Numbered from the stretch's first letter, positions 32,959 through 41,486 are shown. The stretch: 64,000 nt of DNA from DASUAS01 sp963756895 (GCA_963756895.1 CAVWPI010000014.1:62001-126000), one strand, 5' to 3'. A program made the numbers and translations. Notes: a model not told the origin generated them from the sequence alone.

Positions 32959-34408
32959 GGGAGAGGAGGGTGGTGACGAGGCCGTCGATGGTGTGCACCT
33001 CGGCTTCGGCGTCGACGCGCAGGCCGCGTTCGACCGCGGTGGCCGACGTGACCGGCCCGATGGACACGACGAGCGGGAAGGGGTCGGGGCGAGGGTCGAC
33101 CTGCGAGCAGAAGTTGTCGACCGTCGACGACGACGTGAACGTCACCGCGTCGAACCGGCCCTCGACGACCCGCGCGACGAGCGCGGGGTCGGGGGTCGCC
33201 GGACGCGTGCGGTACACCGGCAGCACGTCGACCGCGTAGCCGCGCTCGGTGAGCCCGTCGGGGAGGATGTCGCGCGCGACCTCGGCCCGCGCCACCAGGA
33301 CGCGCGCGCCCGGTGTCGACGGGGGCGGGAACGCCTCCAGGAGCGACTCGGCGACGAACCGCTCGGGAATCAGGTCGGCTCGCAGGCCGCGCGTGCCGAG
33401 TGCGTGCGCGGTACCGGGACCGATGGCGGCGAGGCGCACCCCGGCGAGGGCGCGGGCGTCGAGCCCGGCCGGCGCGAGGCCGTCGTGGAAGAAGGCGCGC
33501 ACACCGTTGGCCGATGTGAACACCAGCCACTCGTACCGGCCGAGTTCGGGGACGGTGACGTCGATCGGCGTGATCTCGATGGCCGGGAGCTCGAGCACCT
33601 CGGCGCCGAGCTCCTCGAGTCGCAGCCGGAGCCCGCTGGCCTGCTCGCGTGCGCGGGTCACCACGATGGTGCGGCCGAACAGGGGCCGGGTCTCGAACCA
33701 CGAGAGGTCGAGCGCGGCGACGTCGCCCACGACGATCGCGCTCGGTGCCTTCACGCCCGCGCCGGCGACGGTCGCGAGGGTGGCCCGGACCGTGACCTGG
33801 TCGGGCCGGGTGCCGTTGCGGACCGCAGCCACGGGGGTGTCGGGGGCGCGGCCGCCTTCGATCAGGCGGCGGGCGATCTCGCCGATGCGTCCCGCGCCCA
33901 TGAGGATCACGAGCGTGCCCCCGGCACGGGCCAGCGCGGCCCAGTCGACGTCGGTTCGGTCCTTGGCCGGGTCCTCGTGTCCGGTGACCACGGTGAAGTG
34001 CGTCGACACGCCCCGGTGCGTGACCGGGATCCCCGCGTAGGCGGCCGCGCCGATCGCACTGGTGATGCCCGGCACGACCTCGAACGGGATGCCGGCGGCG
34101 GCCAGCGCCTCGGCCTCCTCGCCGCCGCGCCCGAAGACGAAGGGGTCGCCACCCTTGAGCCGCACCACGCACTCGGCCGTGCGGCCCTTGTCGACCAGCA
34201 CCTGGTTGGTCTGGTCCTGGGTCAGGTCGACGTCGCCGGGTGACTTGCCCGCCGCGATCAGCTCTGCGCCCGGCGGCGCCAGCTCGAGCAGCGCCGATGA
34301 CGCGAGGCGGTCGTACACGACGACATCGGCGCGCCGGAGCAGTTCCGCGCCGCGCACGGTGAGGAGGCCGGGGTCACCGGGGCCCGCGCCCACGAGGTAC
34401 ACGGTCAC
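32933..34408 (-). CDS. uroporphyrinogen-III C-methyltransferase / uroporphyrinogen-III synthase fusion
   Basis: A 491-residue bifunctional protein. Residues 1-245 form the SAM-dependent CobA domain (VYLVGAGPGDPGLLTVRG, VVRLKGGDPFVFGRGGEE, GVSTHFTVVTGH). Residues 250-491 form the HemD domain, which closes the tetrapyrrole ring (TIVVTRAREQASGL, LVFTSANGVRAFF, TFTSSSTVDNF). The fusion feeds both siroheme/B12 and heme. ATG overlaps the hemC TGA (ATGA). Fusions of this kind are common in actinobacteria. Confidence 0.94.
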   Translation of the reverse strand: MTVYLVGAGPGDPGLLTVRGAELLRRADVVVYDRLASSALLELAPPGAELIAAGKSPGDVDLTQDQTNQVLVDKGRTAECVVRLKGGDPFVFGRGGEEAEALAAAGIPFEVVPGITSAIGAAAYAGIPVTHRGVSTHFTVVTGHEDPAKDRTDVDWAALARAGGTLVILMGAGRIGEIARRLIEGGRAPDTPVAAVRNGTRPDQVTVRATLATVAGAGVKAPSAIVVGDVAALDLSWFETRPLFGRTIVVTRAREQASGLRLRLEELGAEVLELPAIEITPIDVTVPELGRYEWLVFTSANGVRAFFHDGLAPAGLDARALAGVRLAAIGPGTAHALGTRGLRADLIPERFVAESLLEAFPPPSTPGARVLVARAEVARDILPDGLTERGYAVDVLPVYRTRPATPDPALVARVVEGRFDAVTFTSSSTVDNFCSQVDPRPDPFPLVVSIGPVTSATAVERGLRVDAEAEVHTIDGLVTTLLSRFGVAGAG

Positions 34409-35335
34409 GCCGCGCCGTCCTGTCGCAGCGAGCTGTCCTGTCGCAGCGAGCTGTCGTCCAACAGCGAGCGGCCGCCGTGCTCCATCAGGTCGGCGGCGGC
34501 CGCGCGCGGCCGGCGGCGACGGGATCGGTGTCGCGCGCGCTCACCCGGAGCACCACGTGGCCGTCGACCGCCGCGAGGAGTGCCTCCACCGTGATCACGT
34601 CGCCGTCGAGCGACGCCAGCGCGCCGCACGGCAGGTCGCACCCACCGCCGAGCTCGGCGAGGTAGGCACGCTCGGCGCTGACCGCGGTGTGGATGCGCGC
34701 TCGTCGTCGATCGCGGCCACGCGCGCCAGCGTGTCGTCGTCGTCGATCCGGCACTCGACCGCGAGGGCGCCCTGTCCCACTTGCGGGAGCACGACCGACG
34801 GCTCGAGGTACTCGTCGATCCGGTCGTCGAGCCCGAGGCGTTCGAGCGCGGCCGCCGCCATCACGATGGCGTCGAAGTCGGTGGCCCGATCGAGCCGGGT
34901 CGCGATGTTGCCGCGCAGCTCTGCGAACGTGAGGTCGGGGCGCAGCGCCGCCAGCTGCGCACGCCGGCGCACCGAGCCGGTGGCCACGCGCGCGCCGGCG
35001 GGGAGCGCCTCGAGCGTCGAGCCGACGAGGACGTCGCGCGGATCGGCGCGCTCGGGGACGGCCGCGAGCACGAGACCGTCGGGGTTGTCGGAGGCGGGCA
35101 GGTCCTTGGCCGAGTGCACCGCGACGTCGGCGCGGCCGTCGAGCACCGCCTGCTGCACCTCCTTCACGAAGATGCCGGTGCCACCGACCGCGTGGATCGG
35201 GACGTCGACCCGCTGGTCACCCGCGGTCGACACCACGACGAGCTCGGTCTCGGGGCCGAGCAGCGCGGCCACGCGGCGCGCCTGCCACCGCGCCAGCTCG
35301 CTGCCGCGTGTCGCCACGCGGAGCGGGCGCGGCAT
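34405..35335 (-). CDS. hemC: porphobilinogen deaminase, two frame breaks
   Basis: The enzyme links four porphobilinogens into hydroxymethylbilane. The N-terminus LRVATRGSELARWQARRVA, the ATGSVRRRAQLAALRPDL block and GIFVKEVQQAVLDG are the family core. The cofactor Cys lies in LGGGCDLPCGALA. The frame must shift near 34693 and 34503. The C-terminus holds the 6-residue duplication SSLRQD-SSLRQD just before the stop, from an 18-bp DNA repeat. Start ATG overlaps the hemA stop (ATGA). Confidence 0.9.
34418..34453. repeat. 18-bp perfect tandem duplication at the 3' end of hemC
   Basis: TCCTGTCGCAGCGAGCTG occurs at 34418-34435 and 34436-34453. It is in frame and repeats six residues of HemC 5 codons before the stop codon (34405-34407). 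Confidence 0.9.
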
Positions 35336-36615
35336 CAGTGGTCGGGATCGGCGACGTCGAGCCCGAACAGCTCGACGAGTGCGTCGGCCAGGGGCTCACC
35401 GCGAGCCGTGCCCGCGGCGTCCTTCACGCGAACGGTCGGCTCGTGCAGCACCTTGTTGACGATGCTGCGGGTGAGCTGCTCGACGGCTTCGCGCGCGGCG
35501 GGGTCGAGCGCGTCGAGCTTCGCGCGCTGGCGCTCGAGCTCGAGCGCGCGCACGTCGTCGACGTGGGCACGCAGCGCGATGATGATCGGTGCGACCTCGC
35601 GTGCGGTGTTCTCGAGGCGGTGGCGGTCGAGCTCCTCGGCGATGATCTCGCGCACGTGGCCGATCTCCTGGCGCCGCTGCGCGAGCGACTGCTCGCCGAA
35701 GGCGCGGAGGTCGTCGATGTCGAGGAGGGTCACGCCGAACACCTCACCCGCACCGGGATCGATGTTGCGGGGCACACCGATGTCGACGACCAGGAGCGCC
35801 CGTCCGGTGCGCGCCTGCATCACGGCCTCGATCGCGCTGCGCTCGACGAGGAGGTCTTGTGCGCCGGTGGACGCGAGGAGCACGTCGCACGCGAGCAGCG
35901 AGTCGGGGATCTCGTCGAGGGTGATGGCGCGCCCGCCCACCCGGGCGGCGAGGTCACGCGCCTTCTCGTTGGTGCGGTTGGCGACGACGATCTCCTCGAC
36001 CCCGGCGCCGGCCAGCGCGAGGGCCATCCCCTCACCCATGCTCCCGGCCCCGAGCACGAGCACCCGACGGTCGTGGAGGGAACCCAGCCGGCTGGTGGCC
36101 AGGGCCACCGCCGCCGACGACACCGACACCGCGTGGCGGCCGATGGCGGTCTCGGTGCGGGCCCGCTTGCCCACCTCCACCGCGTGGCGGAAGGTGCGCG
36201 AGAGCGACGGGCCGCTGGCGGCTTCCTGCTCGGACGCGTTCCAGGCCTCGCGCACCTGACCGAGGATCTCGCCCTCGCCGATGATCATGGAGTCGAGACC
36301 CGCGGCCACGCCGAAGAGGTGCGCCACCGCGGCGTCGTCGTGGTACGTGTACAGCAGGTCGGAGAACTCGTCGGGGTCGACGCCGGAGGAGTCGGCGAGG
36401 AAGTCGCGCACCTCCTGCATCGCCGGGTGGAACAGCGTGGCCTTGGCGTAGACCTCGGTGCGATTGCACGTGGAGAGCAGCACGACCTCGGCGAGGTGCT
36501 CGGCGCCACCGAGCGCCTGCAGCGCCTTCGGCAGCGCTTCGGGCGCCACGGCGATGCGTTCGAGGAGGCCGACCGGCACCGTGCGGTGATTGAGGCCGAC
36601 TACGACGAGAGACAT
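35335..36615 (-). CDS. hemA: glutamyl-tRNA reductase
   Basis: A 426-residue enzyme that reduces glutamyl-tRNA to glutamate-1-semialdehyde, the first committed step of heme synthesis. VVVGLNHRTVPVGLLER and the catalytic Cys in LLSTCNRTEVYA are diagnostic. ESxxxGExQIxGQV appears as SMIIGEGEILGQVREA, and the NADPH domain as RVLVLGAGSMGEGMA. The start ATG 36615 overlaps the precorrin-2 dehydrogenase gene by 16 bases and its stop overlaps hemC by the ATGA link. Confidence 0.95.
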   Translation of the reverse strand: MSLVVVGLNHRTVPVGLLERIAVAPEALPKALQALGGAEHLAEVVLLSTCNRTEVYAKATLFHPAMQEVRDFLADSSGVDPDEFSDLLYTYHDDAAVAHLFGVAAGLDSMIIGEGEILGQVREAWNASEQEAASGPSLSRTFRHAVEVGKRARTETAIGRHAVSVSSAAVALATSRLGSLHDRRVLVLGAGSMGEGMALALAGAGVEEIVVANRTNEKARDLAARVGGRAITLDEIPDSLLACDVLLASTGAQDLLVERSAIEAVMQARTGRALLVVDIGVPRNIDPGAGEVFGVTLLDIDDLRAFGEQSLAQRRQEIGHVREIIAEELDRHRLENTAREVAPIIIALRAHVDDVRALELERQRAKLDALDPAAREAVEQLTRSIVNKVLHEPTVRVKDAAGTARGEPLADALVELFGLDVADPDH

Positions 36616-37238
36616 GCCCGGAGGATCTCCTTGGCTTCTTCCACGTTCCCGGCGCGGATCAGATCGAGCATGCCGGAATCGAGGGCCGACTGCCAATCGG
36701 GTTCTTCGCTGGAACGTCCTGCGGCCCTGAGCTCTTCCCGGGCTTCCGACAACACGTCCAACAGTGTCGCGTACTCGGGGCCCAGCTCTTCACCCAGGCG
36801 CCGCCGCAGCCAGGTGGCGAGCGCGGGGCTCCGGCCGCCGGTGCCGATGGTGACCACCAGGTCGCCCTGGCGCACGACCGACGTGAGGGTGAAGGAGCAG
36901 TTCGCCGGGTCGTCGGCCGAGTTCACCCACACCCGGCGAGCTTCCCCGGCCTCGAACACCGCGCGGTCGACGGCGGGGTCGCCGGTGGCCGTGGTGGCGA
37001 GCCAGGCGTCGTCGAGGTCGGCCGGCGAGAACGGGCGCTCGTGGAGGCTCAGACGGCGCTCGTCGGCCCAGGCGCGCACCTCGGGCCCGACCGCGGGGGC
37101 GACCACGTGGACGTCGGCGCCCGCCGCGAGCAGCGCGTCGATCTTGCGGGCGGCGATGCGTCCCGCGCCGACCACAACGCAGCGGCGTCCGGCCACGACG
37201 AGGTTGACCGGGTAGCCGGAGATGGCGGGCCGGCTCAC
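36600..37238 (-). CDS. precorrin-2 dehydrogenase/siroheme synthase N-domain protein
   Basis: This 212-residue protein with an N-terminal NAD Rossmann motif (CVVVGAGRIAARKIDALLAAG) oxidises precorrin-2 to sirohydrochlorin (Met8/CysG-N type). AVNSADDPANCSFTLTSVV-like text appears as WVNSADDPANCSFTLTS, and GTGGRSPALATWLRRR is the conserved loop of this family. It starts with GTG 37238, 7 bases after the rex stop, and overlaps hemA. With CobA it supplies siroheme. Confidence 0.9.
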   Translation of the reverse strand: MSRPAISGYPVNLVVAGRRCVVVGAGRIAARKIDALLAAGADVHVVAPAVGPEVRAWADERRLSLHERPFSPADLDDAWLATTATGDPAVDRAVFEAGEARRVWVNSADDPANCSFTLTSVVRQGDLVVTIGTGGRSPALATWLRRRLGEELGPEYATLLDVLSEAREELRAAGRSSEEPDWQSALDSGMLDLIRAGNVEEAKEILRACLSS

Positions 37239-37245
37239 GTCGTCG

Positions 37246-37932
37246 TCAACGCTGCGCCGCGGTCTCGCCGTTGCGTCGCTCGTCGGTGAGCACGGGGGCG
37301 TCGTCGCGTCGCTGTTGGTAGAAGGACAGGATCTGCAGCTCGATCGCGAGGTCGACCTTGCGCAGCGAGACGCCGGGAGGCGCGCTCACGACCGTCGGGG
37401 CGAAGTTGAGGATCGACGTGACGCCGGCGTCGACGAGGCGGTCGGCGACCTCCTGCGCCGCGTGCGCGGGCGTGGCGATGATGCCGATGGCGACCCCGCG
37501 CGTCCGCGCGATCTTCGGCAGATCGTCGAGCGACTCGATGGTGAGCTCGCCGACGCTCTGGCCCACCTTGTCGGGATCGGCGTCGACCGCGGCCACGACG
37601 CGGTAGCCGCGCGCGCCGAAGCCGCGGTAGTTGGCGAGCGCGTGGCCGAGGTTGCCGACGCCGACGATCGCGACCGGCCAGTCGTGGGTGAGGCCGAGCT
37701 CGCGCGAGATCTCGTGCAGCAGGTGCTCGACGTCGTACCCGACGCCGCGGGTCCCGTAGGAACCCAGATACGACAGGTCCTTGCGCACCTTGGCCGCGTT
37801 GACACCCGCCAGCTCGGCGAGGCGTTCCGAGGAGATCGTCCCGATCTCCTGGTCGGCCGTCTCGAGCAGGGCCCGGTAGTAGAGGGGAAGGCGCAGCACC
37901 GTCGCCTCCGGGATGCGCCGAGCATCGGACAC
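37246..37932 (-). CDS. rex: redox-sensing transcriptional repressor Rex
   Basis: A 228-residue repressor that leaves DNA when NADH rises. The winged helix is IPEATVLRLPLYYRALLE with GVNAAKVRKDLSYLGSYG as recognition part. The Rossmann domain has VAIVGVGNLGHALANY for NADH. GTG 37932 is chosen because TACGCT lies 6 bases upstream and a candidate Rex box lies just beyond. It heads the tetrapyrrole run, so it likely regulates these genes and itself. Confidence 0.95.
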   Translation of the reverse strand: MSDARRIPEATVLRLPLYYRALLETADQEIGTISSERLAELAGVNAAKVRKDLSYLGSYGTRGVGYDVEHLLHEISRELGLTHDWPVAIVGVGNLGHALANYRGFGARGYRVVAAVDADPDKVGQSVGELTIESLDDLPKIARTRGVAIGIIATPAHAAQEVADRLVDAGVTSILNFAPTVVSAPPGVSLRKVDLAIELQILSFYQQRRDDAPVLTDERRNGETAAQR

Positions 37933-37933
37933 G

Positions 37934-37958
37934 GCACAAGCGTAACGCTGGCTTGTGC
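37934..37958. repeat. spaced palindrome upstream of rex
   Basis: GCACAAGC (37934-37941) and GCTTGTGC (37951-37958) are perfect 8-bp arms with a 9-base spacer. They cover the rex -10 region and overlap the Rex box, so they could form an extra operator or fold in the transcript. Confidence 0.5.
37939..37944 (-). promoter_or_regulatory. TACGCT -10 box of rex
   Basis: TACGCT on the minus strand lies 6 bases before GTG 37932, implying a leaderless rex mRNA. Confidence 0.45.
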
Positions 37959-37970
37959 ACGATTTCTCAA
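37953..37970. promoter_or_regulatory. candidate Rex operator
   Basis: TTGTGCACGATTTCTCAA matches the Rex consensus TTGTGAA-N4-TTCACAA at 12 of 14 fixed positions. It lies 9 bases behind the rex -10 box and 14 bases before the divergent -10 box, so Rex could control both directions. Confidence 0.65.
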
Positions 37971-37983
37971 AGTGAGCTTGCCC

Positions 37984-37989
37984 TACTCT
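37984..37989 (+). promoter_or_regulatory. TACTCT -10 box of the divergent membrane-protein gene
   Basis: TACTCT is followed by 6 bases and GTG 37996. This favours GTG 37996 over the upstream GTG 37972. Confidence 0.45.
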
Positions 37990-37995
37990 CGATCC

Positions 37996-38700
37996 GTGGT
38001 CGTGGGCCTGGCGTTCGTGGCGGTGGTCGTCTCGTCCCTCTTCGCCCAATCGATGCTCGTCCGCTACACCGCCAACCACCAGCCCCAGCACCGGGCGTGG
38101 GCCATCGCCCTGGCCATGTTCGCCCTGGCCTCGGTGGCGCTGGCGTCGGGGAGCGCCACCGGGTGGGACAACGGCACCTTCCGGGCCTTCTACCTGCTGG
38201 GCGCGGTGGTCAACGTCCCCTGGCTGGCCATGGGCACCGTGTACCTCCTGGTCCGGGCGGAGGTGGCCCGGCGGGTGCTCTGGGCCCTGGTGCTGTTCAG
38301 CGGGTTCGCGGCCGGGGTGCTGCTGAGCTGCCCCATGGAGACCGTCCACGGCACCGCGATCCCGGTGGGGAAGGACGTGTTCGGCGCCCTCCCCCGCGTC
38401 CTGGCCGCGGCGGGCAGCGGGATCGCCGCGGTGGTGATCATCGCCGGGGCGCTGGTGTCGGCGTGGCGCTTCCTGCGCAACCCGGGGATCACCGATCACG
38501 GGCGGCTCGCGGGCGCGAATGCCCTGATCGCGCTGGGTGTGCTGGTGCTGTCGAGCGGCGGCCTGATCCAGGGCGCCGTCGGCCACGACGAGGCGTTCGC
38601 CATCAGCCTCGCCGTCGGCATCTCGATCGTCTACTCCGGGTTCGTGCTGGCGAGCGGGCGCCAGAAGACGCTCATTGTGGCAAAATCTCACGCAGAGTGA
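37996..38700 (+). CDS. hypothetical protein with seven predicted membrane segments
   Basis: A 234-residue integral membrane protein: segments at about VGLAFVAVVVSSLFA, WAIALAMFALASVALASG, FYLLGAVVNVPWLAMGTVYL, LWALVLFSGFAAGVLL, GSGIAAVVIIAGALVSAW, ANALIALGVLVLSSG and FAISLAVGISIVYSGFVLA. Loops are short. Such seven-helix proteins occur in actinobacteria as sensors or carriers, but I cannot assign one. It is divergent from rex with a Rex box between them, so redox control is likely. The start choice rests on the TACTCT box. Confidence 0.7.
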   Translation: MVVGLAFVAVVVSSLFAQSMLVRYTANHQPQHRAWAIALAMFALASVALASGSATGWDNGTFRAFYLLGAVVNVPWLAMGTVYLLVRAEVARRVLWALVLFSGFAAGVLLSCPMETVHGTAIPVGKDVFGALPRVLAAAGSGIAAVVIIAGALVSAWRFLRNPGITDHGRLAGANALIALGVLVLSSGGLIQGAVGHDEAFAISLAVGISIVYSGFVLASGRQKTLIVAKSHAE

Positions 38701-38962
38701 TCTTTAACTCAAGACATTCCGGAGCCCCGTCGATCCTGGGTGCACGAGCGTCCCCCGGGGGGAAGCTCGACGGTTCCCGGTACGCGAGTGCGGGTGGCGT
38801 GGAGATCGGTTCGCCGAGATCCACGAAGCCTCCCAGCCCGCCCCAAGCCCACCTGCACTCGCCGCCGGGAGCCAACTTCTCCGGTTGTCAGCACTCCCCT
38901 CCTGGGTAGGAACATGCGCGCGTTCTGCCCCCCGGAACGCCGCCCCGCTACGGAGGTCTGCG

Positions 38963-39823
38963 ATGACCACCTCTTCCGTCATGTCCGTGCGCGACCGAGC
39001 CGACCGCTTCCGGTCGCTCCACGAGGGCGACGAGCCGCTTCGGCTCGTCAACGTGTGGGACCTCGTGTCGGCCCGGGTCGCAGAGCTCGCCGGCGCACCC
39101 GCGCTCGCCACCAGCAGCTTCGCGATCGCGGTGGCGCAGGGCTACCCGGACGGCGAGCACGTCCCCTGGCCGGTCGTGCGCGAGCTCGTGGCGCGCATCG
39201 TCGACGCCGTCGACGTGCCGGTGAGCGTCGACATCGAAGCCGGCCGCGGCGCGGCGCCCGACGCGGTCGCGGCCACGGTGACCGACGTCGTCGAGGCCGG
39301 CGGAGTGGGGGTCAACCTGGAGGACTCACACCCCGACCAGCCGGGCGCGCTGTTCACCGTCGACGAGCAGTGCGAGCGCCTCGCGGCCACGCGCCGCGTC
39401 GCGGATGCCGACGGCGTCCATCGGTACGTGAACGCGCGGTGCGACGTGTGGTTCGGCGCCGCAGTCGCTCCCGAGGAGCAGCTGGCCGAAGGTCGACGTC
39501 GCGTGCGTCGCTACGTCGACGCGGGAGCCGACGGCATCTTCCTCCCCGGACTCGTCGACGTCGACGACCTCCGCGTCATGGCCGACGAGGCCGGCGTGCC
39601 GGTCAACGTGATGCTCTGGCCGGGGGTGCCGCCGGTTGCGGCGCTCCGCGCCGCCGGCGTGCGACGCATCAGCCAGGGTGCGGCGTCGTTCCTCGTGGCG
39701 CTCGGAGGCCTCGAGCAGACGACCCGCAGCTACCTCGCGGCCGCGGCGCCGGCCGAACCGGAACCGGGCGCACCGATGCCGGCGATGCACCTCGTGGAGC
39801 CGTTGACGGCGTCTCGTCGATGA
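38963..39823 (+). CDS. isocitrate lyase/PEP mutase superfamily protein
   Basis: A 286-residue beta/alpha-barrel with VNVWDLVSARVAE near residue 30, SVDIEAGRG near 90 and GVNLEDSHPD near 112. These match the active-site strands of the ICL/PEPM family (2-methylisocitrate lyase, oxaloacetate hydrolase, PEP mutase). The ICL Cys motif KKCGH is absent, so isocitrate cleavage is unlikely. ATG 38963 has a strong GGAGG 7 bases upstream. The stop TGA lies inside a 14-bp repeat array. The upstream 262 bases hold no gene and only a CCCCCGGGGGG palindrome. Confidence 0.85.
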   Translation: MTTSSVMSVRDRADRFRSLHEGDEPLRLVNVWDLVSARVAELAGAPALATSSFAIAVAQGYPDGEHVPWPVVRELVARIVDAVDVPVSVDIEAGRGAAPDAVAATVTDVVEAGGVGVNLEDSHPDQPGALFTVDEQCERLAATRRVADADGVHRYVNARCDVWFGAAVAPEEQLAEGRRRVRRYVDAGADGIFLPGLVDVDDLRVMADEAGVPVNVMLWPGVPPVAALRAAGVRRISQGAASFLVALGGLEQTTRSYLAAAAPAEPEPGAPMPAMHLVEPLTASRR

Positions 39824-39866
39824 CGTCTCGTCGATGACGTCTCGTCGATGACCCCTCGTCGATGAC
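39811..39866. repeat. 14-bp tandem repeat, 4 copies, over a stop/start junction
   Basis: GTCTCGTCGATGAC occurs at 39811, 39825 and 39839, and a fourth copy at 39853 has two changes (CCCTCGTCGATGAC). Each carries ATGA. The first holds the TGA of the PEP-mutase-like gene and the last holds the ATG of the next gene, as if an ATGA overlap had been copied and pulled apart. Confidence 0.93.
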
Positions 39867-40555
39867 GGCCGCGTCCCGCCGACCGTGGCTGACTGCAAGC
39901 GTGCTCGCGGTCACGGCCGCGGCGTCCGTGGTCGGCCTCCTCGACCACGCGGTGCTGCACGACCTCGAGCGGCGCGGCGGCGAACTGGCCGACGGCGAGC
40001 CGTGGCGACTGGCCACGTCGCTCCTGGTGCACGACAGCTGGCTCGCGCTGCTCGCCAACCTGGTGCTCCTCGGACTCGTCGGCGTGGCCGTCGAGCGCCG
40101 CCACTCGCCGCGTCGAGTGGGTCGTGCTCTACCTCGCCGCGGGGATCGTCGGCGAGCTGGTCGGCCTCGAGTGGCAGCCGCACGGCGCGGGGAACTCGGT
40201 CGCCGCGCTCGGCCTCGTCGGCGCGCTCGTCGTCGACGCGCTCCGCGGCCGTGACCCCGCGCTGCTGCCCCTCGGCTACGCGACGGTCGTCCTCGTGATC
40301 CTGGGCGCGGGGGACATCGGCGGTGTGGGCGGGGCGGTCGTGGTCGTGGCCGCGTACGTCGCGGCAGGAGCGGCGTTCGCCGCCACGCGACGAGCAACGC
40401 GCGTCCCTGCATCCGCCGCGCCGACCCTCGGCGTGATCACGCTCGTCGTGGCCGCCGCGCTCGTCGCGCTCGGCAACATCCACGGTCCTGCGCTCTTCAC
40501 CGGCGTCGCGGTCGCAGCGGTGTACGACGGCGTGCGGGTCAGGGCCCGAGTCTGA
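39862..40555 (+). CDS. rhomboid-like membrane protein, frame break near 40108
   Basis: About 230 residues in six or seven membrane segments. LLVHDSWLALLANLVLLGLVG resembles the rhomboid HxxxxHLxxN loop, GAGNSVAALGLVGAL holds a Ser in the GxSx position, and GNIHGPALFTGVAVA has the second catalytic His. Intramembrane proteolysis is possible but some family features are weak. Joining frames near 40108 (HSRRVEWVVLYLAAGIVGE) restores the reading. ATG 39862 lies in the fourth repeat copy. Confidence 0.65.
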
Positions 40556-40631
40556 GGACGAACTGCGCCATGGCCGCGCCGAGGATGAGCACGAGCAGGA
40601 TGACGATCATGATCGTCGTGCCCCTCCTCAT
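40539..40631 (-). CDS. 30-residue single-helix membrane protein
   Basis: ATG 40631 to TGA 40539-40541 encodes MRRGTTIMIVILLVLILGAA followed by 10 residues: basic start and one membrane helix, a normal small-protein design. It overlaps the 3' end of the rhomboid-like gene on the other strand and follows the SAM hydrolase gene by 30 bases on its own strand. The ribosome-binding site is weak. No homologue is recognised, and length alone allows a chance ORF. Confidence 0.35.
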   Translation of the reverse strand: MRRGTTIMIVILLVLILGAAMAQFVLRLGP

Positions 40632-40661
40632 GCCGGAGACCTCATGCTGGAGCCTCCGGTC

Positions 40662-41474
40662 TCACGCTCGGCCCTCGGGCACGAGGGTGACGCCGCTGCC
40701 GGCCTTCAGGCGCAACGTCGCGGCCGCGGACTCGCGGTCGAAGGCCAGGGAGAGCAGGCCGTACGAGTCGACCACCAGCACGAGCTCGGACGGCTTGGCG
40801 TCGGCGTAGGTGTGCACCCACCGGGCTGCCCGGATCTCGCCGCCCGCGTGGACCTCCACGCGCGCGCCCTCACCGGTGCCCTGCACGCCGAGCTCGTCGG
40901 GATCGATGTTGAGCTGGCAGTTGCCGAAGTGGTCGACCCACCAGACCTCGCCGACGATCGAGCCGTCGTCGCGCACTTCGGGCAGCGCCACGAGGCCCGG
41001 CACCAGCGTGGCCGGGTCGACGGAGCTGCCGAGGTCGGTGAAGGGGACGCCGGCGGCAAGGTGGCCGGCGGCGGGTGCGAGCACGTCGCGTCCGGCGAAG
41101 GTGGGGCCGGGCGCGGGGAGGTGGTAGTCGGGGTTGTCGAGCGAGATCACCGCCCGGGCCCCACCGGCCATGGCCACCGCCGGGGCGAGCAGACCGTTGT
41201 CGGGACCGAGGAGGACGCCCCCGGCCACCTCCACGCCCACCAGGCGGCGGCTGGTGCCGACGCCCGGGTCGACGACGGCGACGACCACGCACTCGTCGGG
41301 CAGGTACTGCACCGCGCGCACGAGGAGGAGCGCGCCCGCCCGGACGTCGTGGGCCGGGATCTCGTGGCCGACGTCGAGGATGCGCACGTCGGGCGCGAGG
41401 CCGAGCATGACCGCCTTGCACACCCCGACGAACTCGTCGGTGAGCCCGTAGTCGGACGCGAATGCGATCAGCAC
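40662..41474 (-). CDS. SAM hydrolase/SAM-dependent halogenase family protein (SAM hydroxide adenosyltransferase)
   Basis: A 270-residue protein of the DUF62 family, which splits SAM to adenosine and methionine. IAFASDYGLTDEFVGVCKAV and VVVAVVDPGVGTSRR are its signature, and HFGNCQLNI holds the C-terminal conserved Asn. A water-activating triad of the hydrolase type (Asp/Arg/His) is expected, though I cannot point to each residue with certainty. GTG 41474 lies 6 bases after TAGTGT, hence leaderless. Confidence 0.9.
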   Translation of the reverse strand: MLIAFASDYGLTDEFVGVCKAVMLGLAPDVRILDVGHEIPAHDVRAGALLLVRAVQYLPDECVVVAVVDPGVGTSRRLVGVEVAGGVLLGPDNGLLAPAVAMAGGARAVISLDNPDYHLPAPGPTFAGRDVLAPAAGHLAAGVPFTDLGSSVDPATLVPGLVALPEVRDDGSIVGEVWWVDHFGNCQLNIDPDELGVQGTGEGARVEVHAGGEIRAARWVHTYADAKPSELVLVVDSYGLLSLAFDRESAAATLRLKAGSGVTLVPEGRA

Positions 41475-41480
41475 GGCGCG

Positions 41481-41486
41481 ACACTA
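41481..41486 (-). promoter_or_regulatory. TAGTGT -10 box of the SAM hydrolase gene
   Basis: TAGTGT on the minus strand lies 6 bases before GTG 41474. Confidence 0.5.

Noticed and set aside
38701..38962. Riboswitch or RNA gene in the 262-base gap before the PEP-mutase-like gene
   Set aside because: Only a CCCCCGGGGGG palindrome and weak inverted repeats were found. No known riboswitch pattern could be recognised by eye.
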